Of a DNA stretch of 26,130 bases, positions 17,334 to 26,130 are shown piece by piece (position 1 is the first letter of the stretch; each line of letters begins with the position of its first letter). Source of the stretch: Chara braunii (taxonomy: Eukaryota; Streptophyta; Charophyceae; Charales; Characeae); the NCBI GenBank assembly GCA_003427395.1, contig BFEA01000008.1, positions 2,545,065-2,571,194 on the forward strand, given 5' to 3'. The notes below the pieces were generated by a model. The model was not told the origin of the DNA. It made no database searches and worked only from the letters and a program-made list of their open reading frames with translations. Made by a program: the position numbers and the translations under genes.

Positions 17334-18596
17334 TGTGACGAACTAGCTTCATAATGCGCGACTTTATGCGCGAAGTGCTAAGCGGGGTCCCACGTCGATT
17401 GGACGGGTTGATGGAAAATTGCATGTGTGTCCTTGCTTTCTTCGTTGTTTCTTCGTTCGCAAACGAGCCCCTGATGACAGTTGGGGACAATTCGGGAATG
17501 CACGGGGAAAAGGGGGTGAAACTTGGTCGGATGGATGCGGAGTGCGCGCCGAGTGCGCGATTAATAAACGTTGACGTCGCTTCTTTTCTTTTGTTTCCCT
17601 TCTTTTAATTTTGTTTTGTCGAACTTTTGGGCACGCAGACATCGCGCGGGAAGTTCGGTGTCTCTTTTTTAATTTCCTTCTTGAATTTTCGTTTCGAATC
17701 TTGGTCGGAGCCATACGGCCCTCAGAATTTTGATTTTCTTTTTCAGACCTTTTCATCGGCAGGCTAGCTAGGAATTTTGGAATTTTGGAATTTCTGTTTT
17801 TCGGGGGCGCTGCTTTGCGTGTTCGCGCTCTCTTTCTTGCTGCTGCGCCAGGACCTTGATTGATTGGCGCCTTAATCCTTTTGCAACTGTAATTTTGGGC
17901 GCACACTTTTGTAACTGTATCTTTCTTTTTCTTGCTTCTTATTCTTCCCGCTTCCTTTCTTCCTCTCTCCCCTCCCTTGCTTGGTAGCCGTGTTTGCATG
18001 TTCGGATCGATGTGTGGAGTTGGGTACGTCCCCCACGCTACGGCCCGACCGTGCAAACGTAAGCACTCCCTTTCTCCCATCTATCTACGTCCTTGTAATT
18101 CCATGTTCTTCGCGCATGCATGCACGATATAAATTCCGACTGCGCGATTAACCTTCTCTCTTAACAGTTGCTGAAAGCTCGGGGTTGCGCGATCGAGAGG
18201 GTCGGCACACGGGCGAAGTAAGAGGTGAGTGAAGTGGGAGTCGGGCGACCCGAGGAGCTGGTGCCGAATGCACGAGGTTGACGAGGGCCATGACGGACTG
18301 TGGGCCTGGAGCGAACCTGACGGGCGCAGGAGGACTAAGCGGGGTGATGGCTTCATGTGTTGATGCGCGACGATGGACTGTCGGCATCGGGGAGAGAGAG
18401 AGAGAGGAGAGAAAGTTGAAGTCGAAGATGGACATGGATTTGCGTTTTTCTTTTCGGTCATTTTTTTATCTATGTATATAAATTTTGGTGTCGATTACGG
18501 GCAACTCGCCCTTATCTTTGCGGCCATATACTCGTCCTGTTGTTCAATTTGATTCTCTTTTTTTTTGTATCGATGCACCTTTGCATTTTCGTTTTT
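17334..18596 (+). repeat. 3' LTR, truncated at its right end
   Basis: It matches 7923-9184 from TGTGACGAAC to the oligo-T after GCATTTTCG. There are about 60-70 differences by eye, many C/T or G/A, and a longer GA repeat near 18395. It ends abruptly at LINE sequence. No continuation of the 5' LTR sequence (9185 onward) is found after the LINE. Confidence 0.85.
18128..18133 (+). promoter_or_regulatory. TATA box of the 3' LTR
   Basis: TATAAA in the same position as in the 5' LTR. If active it would read outward into the LINE fragment. Confidence 0.45.
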
Positions 18597-18787
18597 CGGC
18601 CTAGGAGTAACTACCCTGCTATATAAGAAAGGTGACAAGGACAACATAAGGAACTATAGACCCATCACCCTCCTTCCAGTCCCCTACAAGATGGTTGCTA
18701 AAGTTCTGACTAAAAGGCTGTCGCCTGTCATGAATATGCTCATTCACCCGGACCAAACGGGGTTCATGCCCAATCGAACGTTTAGGA
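18597..18787 (+). pseudogene. LINE RT, first fragment (fingers)
   Basis: LLYKKGDKDNIRNYRPITLL and LTKRLSPVMNMLIHPDQTGF are characteristic of L1-clade RT motifs 0-2a. Reading begins directly at the LTR junction with no start codon. After MPNRTF the frame is lost near 18783-18788, and the protein continues one frame over as DNILLVNETIKYARQRRVQV. Confidence 0.75.
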
Positions 18788-19288
18788 TAATATCCTGCTC
18801 GTCAACGAAACCATCAAATATGCCCGCCAAAGAAGAGTCCAAGTGGCGATCCTCTTCATAGACTTTGAAAAGGCATATGACCATGTTGACTGGGACTTTC
18901 TTGATATGTGCCTTCTCAAAATGAACTTCGGTCCGACTTTCTGCCAATGGGTACAACTCCTGTACAGATCAGCCACGACAAACATAATGCTAAACGGTCA
19001 TCTCTCTCCACCGATTCGCCTCCACAGATCGGTGCGCCAAGGAGACCCCATTGCGCCGCTGCTGTTTGTTATTGTCATGGAGGCCCTGGCGTCAATGATC
19101 AGAGCGCACCCTGGTATCAGCAAAGTGCCTATTCTTGACCTGCCACATCACCTCATACCGGTGACATCACTCTTTGCGGATGATCTCACGGTGCTGATAA
19201 GCGCTGACTCGGACAGTATCCAAGCACTCACCCATGTCATTCACCTCTTCTCGCTTGCAGCAGACATGACGGTCAACTGGGATCTAAG
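18788..19288 (+). pseudogene. LINE RT, catalytic fragment
   Basis: This is the RT core of the LINE: motif A FIDFEKAYDHVDWDFL, motif B RSVRQGDPIAPLLF and motif C LFADDLTVLI with both aspartates. The frame breaks again near 19280-19289 (MTVNWDLRR), after which KTEGWWLHPHGQ continues in another frame. The read-through of this frame ends at TAG 19344-19346. The enzyme would copy LINE RNA at the nicked target site. Confidence 0.85.
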
Positions 19289-20125
19289 ACGGAGGGCTGG
19301 TGGCTTCACCCTCACGGACAACTTCCTCCACCCCAGCCGAGTGTAGCTTGGGCCCGCAAAGAAGATGCTATTAGGATACTGGGGGTCCGATTGACTGCGA
19401 TGCGTCCCCCACCGGATCATGGGGACATGTTAGTCAACATGGCCATAGATCGACTGGCCAACTGGGAGGGGCTGCATACATCGCTGGTGGGGCGTGCTCT
19501 TGCAATTAATAGTGGTGTTCTGGCGGCTATCTGGTATAAACTGGCAGTCTGGCCGTTGAACAAACAGCAATACGCAAGACTGAAGAGAGCCCTCACGACA
19601 CACCTATGGAAGAACAGCGCTAAAACTCAAGGCTGCCTCAACAGAGTAAAGTGGGACGTGCTGACGCAACCTATATCCAAAGGCGGATTGGGGATCTTGG
19701 ACCCGGAGAGACAGGCTGAGGCGCTCATTTTTAAAGTCCTCGTCCGCCTCCTCATAGGGAATGACATTCCTTGGAAGCAGCTCGCCTGCCTTCAGATAAC
19801 CAACCTGGCTCCCCAAAATGAGGCTCCGGGAAGGGTCCACCCGTTCCAATGGTTGACAAATGGCCATTGGACTATTCCAGGGCCTCCCAAACAGTTGCAT
19901 CAGCCGCACCCGCCTGACCCGTCCTATGATACAAAGAGGGACATAATGGCGGATCCGCTCTGGCCCTTTATGATTAAACTTTGGCGACGGCGGGGCCCCC
20001 GACAAAAACACCCTCCGTGCAGATGGCATGATATATGGAGACAACCCCTCTTTGGTAACCCACATATCCTGCAAGAATCGGGCCTGCCCTTCCCCCTGAC
20101 AACCAACTCTCCCTGGCTGACCTAG
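19289..20125 (+). pseudogene. LINE ORF2, region after RT
   Basis: The frame reads EDAIRILGVRL and NMAIDRLANWEG, then SLVGRALAINSGVLAAIWY, the conserved stretch after RT in plant L1-like ORF2 proteins. NRVKWDVLTQPISKGGLGIL is the usual following block. It stops at TAG 20123-20125 and resumes in the same frame as AKKGVFMVGDLWD, so this is a point-mutation break. A Gln or Trp codon could have been lost. Confidence 0.75.
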
Positions 20126-21583
20126 GCCAAGAAAGGAGTGTTCATGGTTGGAGACTTGTGGGACCCAGTGGGGGGGGACTGGGCGACCCCTGCTCAATTA
20201 CAGCACAAACTCACGTACGCCAAAAACGTCGAAGAAAGGGCTAGCCTGCTAAGAGAGGCCCTCCCCATTGCCTGGCATCTCACCCTTAGGGAGGGCCCAA
20301 CAGTCCGCCGGGATGACTGGGTCGTCAGGTACTTGGACGCGCCAACCCACCTGGTCATATTTCGTGTGAAGGAAAACAATCACGGGAACTGCCAACTGGA
20401 AGCCTACGAACCACAATTGTCGGGGGCCACGCTCACCAAACTGGTTAGAAATGACAGCCTGGACACCACAGGAACATGGGCGGGACTGATACAGGTTAGG
20501 GTGGTGGGGGACCGGGAAAGTGGATACTTTGCATATGAGACCTCCACTCCTGTGGCCAACCTCCCATTTGACCCGGCTGAATGGGAGTGGCCGNGGTCCA
20601 AACCGATGTCAATATGGAACTANACAGTCAAAGGTGGGTACCGAGTATCTCGACAAACAATGCCGATNAGCCAAACGCTCGCGAACAGATGGGAGCGTGA
20701 CTCGCCGCTGGACCACAAGCTGACACAAGCATTTGACTGGNCCAGGTACGCAAGAATCATGCCAACAAACCACAGATCTCTCCNGTGGCAGATCCTCCAC
20801 CGCTGCCTCCCCACCCCCGACTGGATAGTGTCCAGGACTAACCTGGAGCAGCAAGGCAAGGTATCCCCAATCTGCGCATACTGTGTTAACACACCGGCCA
20901 GGGCGACTCTTGAGCATTGTCTCCTGGCCTGTCCAATGGTAACCCAACTATGGCGATGGTGGGATGCGGCTTTCCACGCCCTCACAGGTCATCACATACC
21001 TTGGGACATAGGCCTGTTACTGCTCGGGAAGAATTGTAACCTGCTGGCCCGCTGGTCTCCGTTTGCGTCTAATCTTTTTTCATACACAAGACTGAACATT
21101 CTTACGCTGGCTTGGAGAGCGAGATGCTCCTTCGAAAGGAAGGACCATCAATTTGGGCTGATGCAGGCTCAACAAGCGGTGGAAGAACAGATTAGAACTA
21201 ACACTCACGAAGCCTGGAAGGCTATGAAGCGGGATCTTCTGGAGGAAAAAGATCCTCCTGCCAGAGAGGTTATCCGACAAGCCTATATGCTCACTTGGCA
21301 AGACCCTGGTAAATTGTTCTCAGAACTAGATATCGACCTTCGTATTACGTGGAAACCCTGGAGGAATGCGGAACCTGGCTGGCAGAGGAAACCCCTTACC
21401 GACTTCCAGGTCCCTTACCTCCAACCCAACTTTGTGCTGCTCCCTCCCACAGGACCGATTGCCCAGGCGCACCATCTCTCCCAGCCTGTTCTGCCAAGCT
21501 CGTCGCTTCCCTCCCGTGCGCAGCCTCCCACCCCTGCACTCGCCCTGCCGCCTGCACCTGCACTTACACTTCACATCACTTGA
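20126..21583 (+). pseudogene. LINE ORF2 C-terminus with zinc-binding domain
   Basis: It is in frame with the preceding fragment. The zinc-binding RT-associated domain is visible as SPICAYCVNTP, then LEHCLLACP and LWRWW, a CxxC...HxxxxxC pattern common in plant LINEs. The protein ends with a Pro/Ala/Ser-rich tail at TGA 21581-21583. Five single N bases (20594, 20623, 20668, 20741, 20784) leave unknown residues but do not change the frame. The domain is thought to contact LINE RNA. Confidence 0.75.
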
Positions 21584-22350
21584 TTTCCACCTACCTGCCT
21601 CTTGCTGACTGCGTTTGGCAGGCGGGCCCAGAGGGGATGTTGGAGGGACTGGCAATGGAAGACTGGAAGTGACGGAGCAATAATTCTCGAGAGGTCGCTA
21701 CATGCCCGAATGAGCCGAGACTGTGGACGAACAGGGCAGCCTCATCATAAGGCGATGGCGTTGGGCTGCTGCTCTCACTCCCCTGCCCTGTCAGGTGGAT
21801 GATCTGGGCAATGACAATCAGCAACAAGCCAGGTTCAGCCATGGATGGAAGCAGGGACTTGCATGAAGGATAACGGAAACGAATAGGTGGCGAAGACTGA
21901 GCAGCAGGGCATGCAGGGATCCAGAAGGGTAGCAGAGGATCGAAGAGCAGAAGGGTAAAAGGGATCTAAGCTTCTAAAGGCTGAAGGGTAAAGGGGTTTT
22001 AAGGATCCAAAGCCCAAAGGTTTTCGGAAGCACTGTGTTTTGTTTACGGTGAAAGGGGGGCTGCTGAGTATGGCTGTCCGAGGATGTAATGGGTGCCCCA
22101 ACAGGGATTGGGAATCGTGTCAGCTCCGAGGGACTAAGGGGACACAGAGGGACATGGATACACATACAGCCATCTCAATTTTGTATGCTAAAATTTTGTG
22201 TTCAAGATTGTATATATGGGATGCTGGACCCAGTTTCCAGCAGGTGTCGCTCCCCACCAATAGATGGAGCAGCCCGGACGACAAGCCCTCGATTCTGATG
22301 GTTCTCTTACCACCATCAGGATGGAGAGCTTACACAAGGGCTATTTGTCA
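21584..22350 (+). other. LINE 3' untranslated region
   Basis: Non-coding sequence between the ORF2 stop and the A-rich tail. It contains a purine-rich patch in which AGAAGGGTA or a one-base variant recurs at 21923, 21949 and 21982. Nothing else is recognisable. Confidence 0.55.
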
Positions 22351-22392
22351 AAAAAAAAAAACAAAAAAAAAAAAAGAAAAAAAAAAAAGAAA
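22351..22392 (+). repeat. Interrupted poly(A) tail of the LINE
   Basis: Runs of about 12 A are separated by single C or G bases, directly after the LINE 3' region. This is typical of a decayed LINE tail. Confidence 0.7.
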
Positions 22393-22396
22393 CATC

Positions 22397-22622
22397 CAGA
22401 GCAAGATTTGAAAAAAAAGAAGGCGAAACTACCTCGGAGTAAAAAAAACGAGTTATAATTGCACTAGGGGACAAGATACAGTTTGCAATTGCACTCCGGG
22501 CACCCTACCTGGGCAGAAAGCTGGGTTGTATACATTGCCACCCTTAGTGCAATTATAACTCGTTTTTGTGACTCCCAGGTAGTTTGCCCTTCTTTTTTTT
22601 TTATTTGCAAATACAGAGCAAG
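22397..22622. mobile_element. 208-bp terminal-inverted-repeat element with 9-bp target duplication
   Basis: CAGAGCAAG occurs at 22397-22405 and 22614-22622 in the same orientation and flanks 22406-22613. The inner ends form long inverted repeats: 22419-22469 pairs with 22541-22592 (ACGAGTTATAATTGCACTA is perfect in both), with further A/T-rich pairing outside. There is no coding capacity, so it is a MITE-like non-autonomous DNA transposon. A 9-bp duplication is usual for Mutator-like elements; the assignment is inferred from that alone. It sits in or beside the end of the LINE tail. Confidence 0.7.
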
Positions 22623-22630
22623 GGTGTTAA

Positions 22631-22807
22631 ACCGCCAGCACCTTCTTTTTTTTTTCCTTCCAAACACAGGCCAGAAATTGGCCTGCGCGCCACAGAAATA
22701 CGTTTCCACACACGGATGCACCTGCCCGCCGCCGGCAGCCATTTGGCGGCGGGCAGTTACCTCTGTGCCAAGCATTTGTTTTTCAAGCGCGGAAAGGTGC
22801 TGGTGGT
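22631..22807. repeat. Nested inverted repeats
   Basis: ACCGCCAGCACCTT (22631-22644) pairs with AAGGTGCTGGTGGT (22794-22807) with one G/T-type mismatch. Inside lies a perfect 12-base inverted repeat, CTGCCCGCCGCC (22722-22733) with GGCGGCGGGCAG (22745-22756), around an 11-base loop. It could be another small foldback element. No target duplication is seen. Confidence 0.45.
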
Positions 22808-24000
22808 CTGGAAACTTGTGTATGTAACCTGTAAGCGGTATATAATTCGCAAGCTATGTGTGTATGCCCGAAAGCTATGTGTACTCTGTGAATCATGTAT
22901 CGATGAGAGAACGGGTCAGCTGGACAGATTCACAGAATATATACACAAAAAACAGGCTGGGGAGCTAGTCACTGGTGGGGTCTAGTGCCTGCAGTAGGTT
23001 CAGGTAGCCTGAGGTAGGTTGGATAGGGTGCCATGGTGTGCAGTTCCTACTGACATTCGGATAGAACTGTCTGGTGGCTATATATATATGGGGCCTTTAG
23101 TTCATTGTCTGGGCCTGGCGTCCGAAGTTCCCAGTCGACAAGGTTCGTCCTATTCCGCTTCCACCAGGGCTGTGCAATCTATCAGCCCTGGTGCTTATCG
23201 CTGCTGTTCGGTCCAAGTTACCTGGCAGTGCCCGTTGGTAGGGTAATGGTCCTGAGTGCTGGTCACACTGAGGTAGGATAGTCGGATAGGGGGTGCGCTA
23301 GGAGTATTGACGTGAGGATGGGTTGGGAGGTGGTCTCATATTCCAGGACACCCACGGCTCACAGTTCCAGGTGATCACTGTGCACACACTGACCTCTACA
23401 ACACCCTGGACTTAAAAAAAAAAAAGGTACTGATGGTCTAAGTGGCCGTGTCGAAAGATCGGGAGACTCCCATTAGTACCCAGACGGTCCCCTTGGCAGC
23501 CACCACTGACCATCCTCCTCGTAGCCTCATAGTTCCCAAGCCGCACTTGCCCATACTCTCATAGTTCCTGAATCCCCAGCCTCTTCATCTTTTCAGTCAC
23601 CTCAGCTAGAATCAAGCCTACCATTTTATATGTACAGTTCAACTTTAAGTTATTCCCCCGTTGTTGCACAGCATGCCTTTTATGCCAGAAGTCCGACGGT
23701 CCTTAACCCACTTCCTTGATACGACTTGCCTTTGGTCTGTCCTGTGAGTGCTTCAGCCCAAGCACTCAGATGCCTACGGGTCCTAGGCTTGCCAAAATGC
23801 ACGAAACCAGTATACGTGCATAGAACCATATCTAAGACGGCTGGGCTGCAACGGAATGCATTTTTTTATTTTTTTTTTGTTGTTGTTGTTGTTGAAAGGT
23901 TTATTCTTTTAGGCCGAACCAATTCAATTACCCTGTCGAATCTGGACAGGCCGTTTTTATTGTCATGATATATTAGGGGGAACCCGTAGCAGCCACATCA
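22808..24000. other. Non-coding stretch
   Basis: I see no gene. It contains a TA repeat near 23081-23090, an A run at about 23415-23426, and an oligo-T tract followed by a GTT microsatellite (23861-23894). Confidence 0.5.
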
Positions 24001-24308
24001 TGCTCAAGCCTCCAAAGAGGGAACATGCGGGAGCTGCACCCACCAGCAGGTGTGATACCTGCAACAGCAGGCGGGTGATGCCGGCCAGGGGTCAGCCGGT
24101 GACATCCGGAAACCAGTATGTGTGCTGCAAAAAAGGAAAAAAGAAAAAAAAACGGCAACAGAACCCACAGCCGGCAGCGGCGGTTCATGTCCGACTTCTG
24201 GGTTGGTCTCCTCAAACGATGGGTCCATCTCTCAAACCGAGTTCAGCTTGCCGCGCATCAAACCGCACAGGTTCTTCTTCGCACTCTCATCGGTCCTGAC
24301 CAAAAGGA

Positions 24309-24370
24309 CTGAATTGAACCCAAGACCTCATAAATGCCACTTGCGTGCCTTACCAACCAAGATAGGCCAC
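24309..24370 (-). other. tRNA-like segment (tRNA pseudogene or SINE head)
   Basis: On the minus strand TATCTTGGTTGGT resembles the A box/D arm of tRNA (TAGCTCAGTTGGT). About 45 bases later GGGTTCAATTC resembles the B box/T arm. Stems are weak, so this is not a functional tRNA. About 130 bases downstream on the same strand lies a T-rich run (24124-24152 on the plus strand is A-rich), which might be a SINE end, but I cannot define borders. Confidence 0.35.
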
Positions 24371-24760
24371 TGGATAACAGAATGTGTTTTCTTCTCACAC
24401 TACGTGGCAGGAGAGGTATAGGCTAAGATTCTCATACACGAAGGACTGCATTCACAGATTGGACACGACCCAGAGGTCGTAGTCACACACCAAACACAAT
24501 AGCTGTTTCAACAAAGAAAATTCTACTAGTTGCATCAGCTCGTCTCCTTACACATGACCCTCCGCCTTCCCCCAGGGCCTTCCCTTCTCGCCCTCTCCCT
24601 CGCGCGTCGCCTCCGTCTTACTCTTGCAAGCACGCAGAGGAGCTAGACTGACGTCCGCCAGTATTTTATCGCAAAGTCAAAGTCACGTCAATGCATCTGC
24701 TATACATCGCTCGGGCCTGATAGCGCTACAAGCTTGGAGCGAAGTCCCGGGCTCAAAGTG
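24371..24760. other. Non-coding stretch
   Basis: No open frame, RNA gene or repeat that I can support. Confidence 0.4.
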
Positions 24761-24990
24761 CTACCTTCATCACCGAATACAGAGTACGATCAGTCTATAG
24801 CTGTATTTGGGGCATCTTTCAGTCTAGCTTCTTCAGCGGAATACAACGTGCAGTCATTATAGCTGAATTTGGGGCAGCTTTCAGTCTAAATACAATAATG
24901 ACCGTACGCTGTAGTCGGCTGAAGAAGGTAGGTACAGCAATAATTACTGTATTCGCGTGAAGAACGTAAGAAGGTAGTCCGTATTTTCAG
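24761..24990. repeat. Mixed tandem and inverted repeat block
   Basis: A unit of about 64 bases starting GAATACA (24775 and 24839) and carrying ATAGCTG, TTTGGGGCA and CTTTCAGTCTA occurs twice in tandem. CTTCTTCAGC pairs with GCTGAAGAAG about 90 bases on, and GAATACAG (24775) pairs with CTGTATTC (about 24946). The whole block could fold into a large imperfect hairpin. Confidence 0.5.
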
Positions 24991-25125
24991 TCACGTGAAG
25001 CTTGAGCGCAAATAGTCCTGCAAGCAACTACCAATGAAAGGATCACAACAGAAAAATCAGCCCTACCCAGGTTCGAATACCAGTCGGTAGAGTCCCTGCC
25101 AATGGCTACAGGATAGCCCTTATTG

Positions 25126-25231
25126 TTAGGGCATACTCACACTAGCACTTTTTCACTTATTTCTGCACGGATGCATACAGGAATTGCGGCCAGACAGGTC
25201 CTGTGGTAAATGCGATCAGAGTATGCCCTTA
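25126..25231. mobile_element. Short terminal-inverted-repeat element, 106 bp
   Basis: TTAGGGCATACTC (25126-25138) is inverted as GAGTATGCCCTTA (25219-25231), a 12 of 13 match. No coding capacity. Its right end overlaps the left end of the next element. The family is unknown; target duplication is not evident. Confidence 0.45.
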
Positions 25232-25341
25232 GGGCATCGTCACACCGCTCTACAAATGTGCGAAATGAGAATGAACTTCCGGCTCGAACATGGCCAGATG
25301 CACCCGCCACATTTGTCTTTTTGGTGTGGCGAGGCCCTTAG
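25229..25341. mobile_element. Short terminal-inverted-repeat element, 113 bp
   Basis: The left end 25229-25262 (TTAGGGCATCGTCACACC, then ACAAATGTG) is inverted at 25305-25341 (CACATTTGT, then GGTGTGGCGAGGCCCTTAG). The inverted repeats are about 34-37 bases with several mismatches. No coding capacity. It shares the TTAGGGCAT terminus with its left neighbour and so probably belongs to the same family. Confidence 0.5.
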
Positions 25342-25984
25342 TCACCGTGAAGTCTCCGAACGAGCCGTGTTGGTCTTACGAACAACTGACAATAAACCAT
25401 AAAACAGCAAAACAAAGTCCAACCATATTTGTATCCCACTCCTGTAAATTGACTTCTTTCCACTATCCTACTGCTAATAATAAGCGTCTCATCCCTCAGT
25501 ACTTACGGTTAGTAAAAAGCTGCGTTTTGGCGCATCCCACAGTATTCCGATTTCGTAGGAGGTCCCTGTAGCTTCGGAGGAGAGTGGAAACATTTGTAGT
25601 CGTGGCGGGCAGGGAATGAACGGCGCCGAAGGAGCTGAAGGGAAAATGCAAGAGAGCTCGGCCCGTACCCTGCCGCAAAAAATAAGGGGCACTTTTCTTT
25701 TCTTTTTTCGTGAAATTGTATGTGTCCGTTTCGGTGGGCTGGTTTGTCCGTGGTTAGGTTTGCTGTGTCGCACGACGTAGGAGGTCCCGGTAGTGTCCGT
25801 GCAAGTGGACCGTTTTCCAACCCCAAAATCAACCCGCCCATCAAAAACCGCCTAAACCCACGTCAAAGCTGCGAACGAAACGGGCCAGTGGGGTCCCCAT
25901 TTTCTTTTACGGCCCGACTGGAGCGGCCCCAGCTTTTTCATTACTTTTACGGATTCGTCTTCTGTAAGTAGAGCGGGATCAGAC
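25342..25984. other. Non-coding stretch with an 18-bp direct repeat
   Basis: CGTAGGAGGTCCCTGTAG at 25554-25571 recurs with one change at 25776-25793. I see no gene. Whether the pair marks anything is unclear. Confidence 0.4.
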
Positions 25985-26130
25985 CAGTGCCGGCCCCGTG
26001 AACGTGACCGGCAACGGTCACCTGTCCGTGACCGGCCGGTCACCGGCCTAAAATCCGTGAACGACCGTTCACGGGGGCCGTTCATGGGTTTTCCGCCCAC
26101 GGGGACGGCGGTACGGTCGGGATGGGGGCG
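25985..26130. repeat. GC-rich palindrome cluster at the right edge
   Basis: GTGACCGGCCGGTCAC (26028-26043) is a perfect 16-base palindrome. CCGTGAACG (26055-26063) pairs with CGTTCACGG (26066-26074) across two bases. Further CCGTTCATGGG and CCGTGAACGTGACCGG units surround them. The style resembles the CCGTT/AACGG cluster at 880-1045. The block runs off the window. Confidence 0.55.

Larger units (their letters stand above)
7923..18596 (+). mobile_element. Ty3/gypsy LTR retrotransposon, degenerate, with PHD finger and extra 3' ORF
   Basis: Direct repeats at 7923-9184 and 17334-18596 flank a gag-pol region ordered gag, CCHC knuckle, protease, RT, RNase H, PHD-type finger, integrase. RT before integrase defines the Ty3/gypsy order. 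The gag-to-RNase H part (10239-14483) is one frame with three internal TGA codons. The PHD-integrase part starts in the next frame and carries two TAA codons and two frameshifts. A further ORF follows integrase. Decay in most genes and about 5% LTR divergence by eye make this an old, non-autonomous copy. Confidence 0.9.
18597..22392 (+). mobile_element. 5'-truncated L1-like LINE
   Basis: The element begins inside its reverse transcriptase (GVTTLLYKKGDKDN), so ORF1 and the endonuclease are missing, as is usual for 5'-truncated LINEs. RT motifs, a C-terminal zinc-binding domain, a 3' untranslated region and an interrupted A tail (about 22351-22392) follow. I found no target-site duplication. 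Five isolated N bases lie in 20594-20784. Confidence 0.85.

Noticed and set aside
19604-20197. 197-codon minus-strand open frame in the LINE
   Set aside because: The plus strand encodes conserved LINE ORF2 sequence here; the antisense frame shows no recognisable domain.
23861-23894. Oligo-T plus GTT repeat as a functional site
   Set aside because: A plain microsatellite; nothing beyond low complexity.
25060-25110. Possible tRNA around a TTCGAATACC B-box-like motif
   Set aside because: No A box at the right distance and no T stem forms on either strand.
1-26130. CRISPR array, bacterial operon or phage genes
   Set aside because: No regularly spaced repeats with unique spacers and no operon structure; the coding content is eukaryotic retroelement throughout.

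Overview
The window reads as intergenic, repeat-dominated DNA from a large eukaryotic nuclear genome. I find no convincing host gene. Almost everything that can be identified is retrotransposon sequence, decayed by in-frame stops and a few frameshifts. The combination present (a Penelope-like element with its GIY-YIG nuclease before the reverse transcriptase, a large Ty3/gypsy element and an L1-like LINE) points to the green lineage. My best guess is a streptophyte (charophyte) alga such as Chara; that rests on remembered family resemblance, not on a search.

Layout. 1-3300: non-coding, with A-rich tracts, a G-rich tract, palindromic CCGTT/AACGG units, a two-copy ~0.5 kb tandem duplication and a 21-bp tandem repeat. 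3719-7812 (minus): a Penelope-like retroelement. Its order is CCHC zinc knuckle, charged coiled coil, GIY-YIG nuclease, CxC linker, reverse transcriptase. All lie in one reading frame for about 1340 codons, broken only by four in-frame TGA codons; the final stop is TAG. 7923-18596 (plus): a Ty3/gypsy element with two ~1.26 kb long terminal repeat (LTR) segments about 95% identical by eye. It carries gag, protease, RT, RNase H, a PHD-type zinc finger, integrase and a further unknown ORF of about 330 codons after integrase. 18597-22392 (plus): a 5'-truncated L1-like LINE with RT and a C-terminal zinc-binding domain, ending in an A-rich tail; it abuts the broken 3' LTR. 22393-26130: non-coding, with several small terminal-inverted-repeat (MITE-like) elements, a tRNA-like segment and GC-rich palindromes at the right edge.

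The elements are neighbours in a nest, not a cooperating system. Each would have supplied its own replication machinery: gag particle, protease, RT/RNase H and integrase for the gypsy element, and target-primed reverse transcription for the Penelope-like element and the LINE. Most points of interest are the unusual domain make-up of the Penelope-like element and of the gypsy pol/3' ORF. The excess of TGA among internal stops is probably deamination of methylated cytosines, although UGA recoding is a testable alternative for the Penelope-like element.
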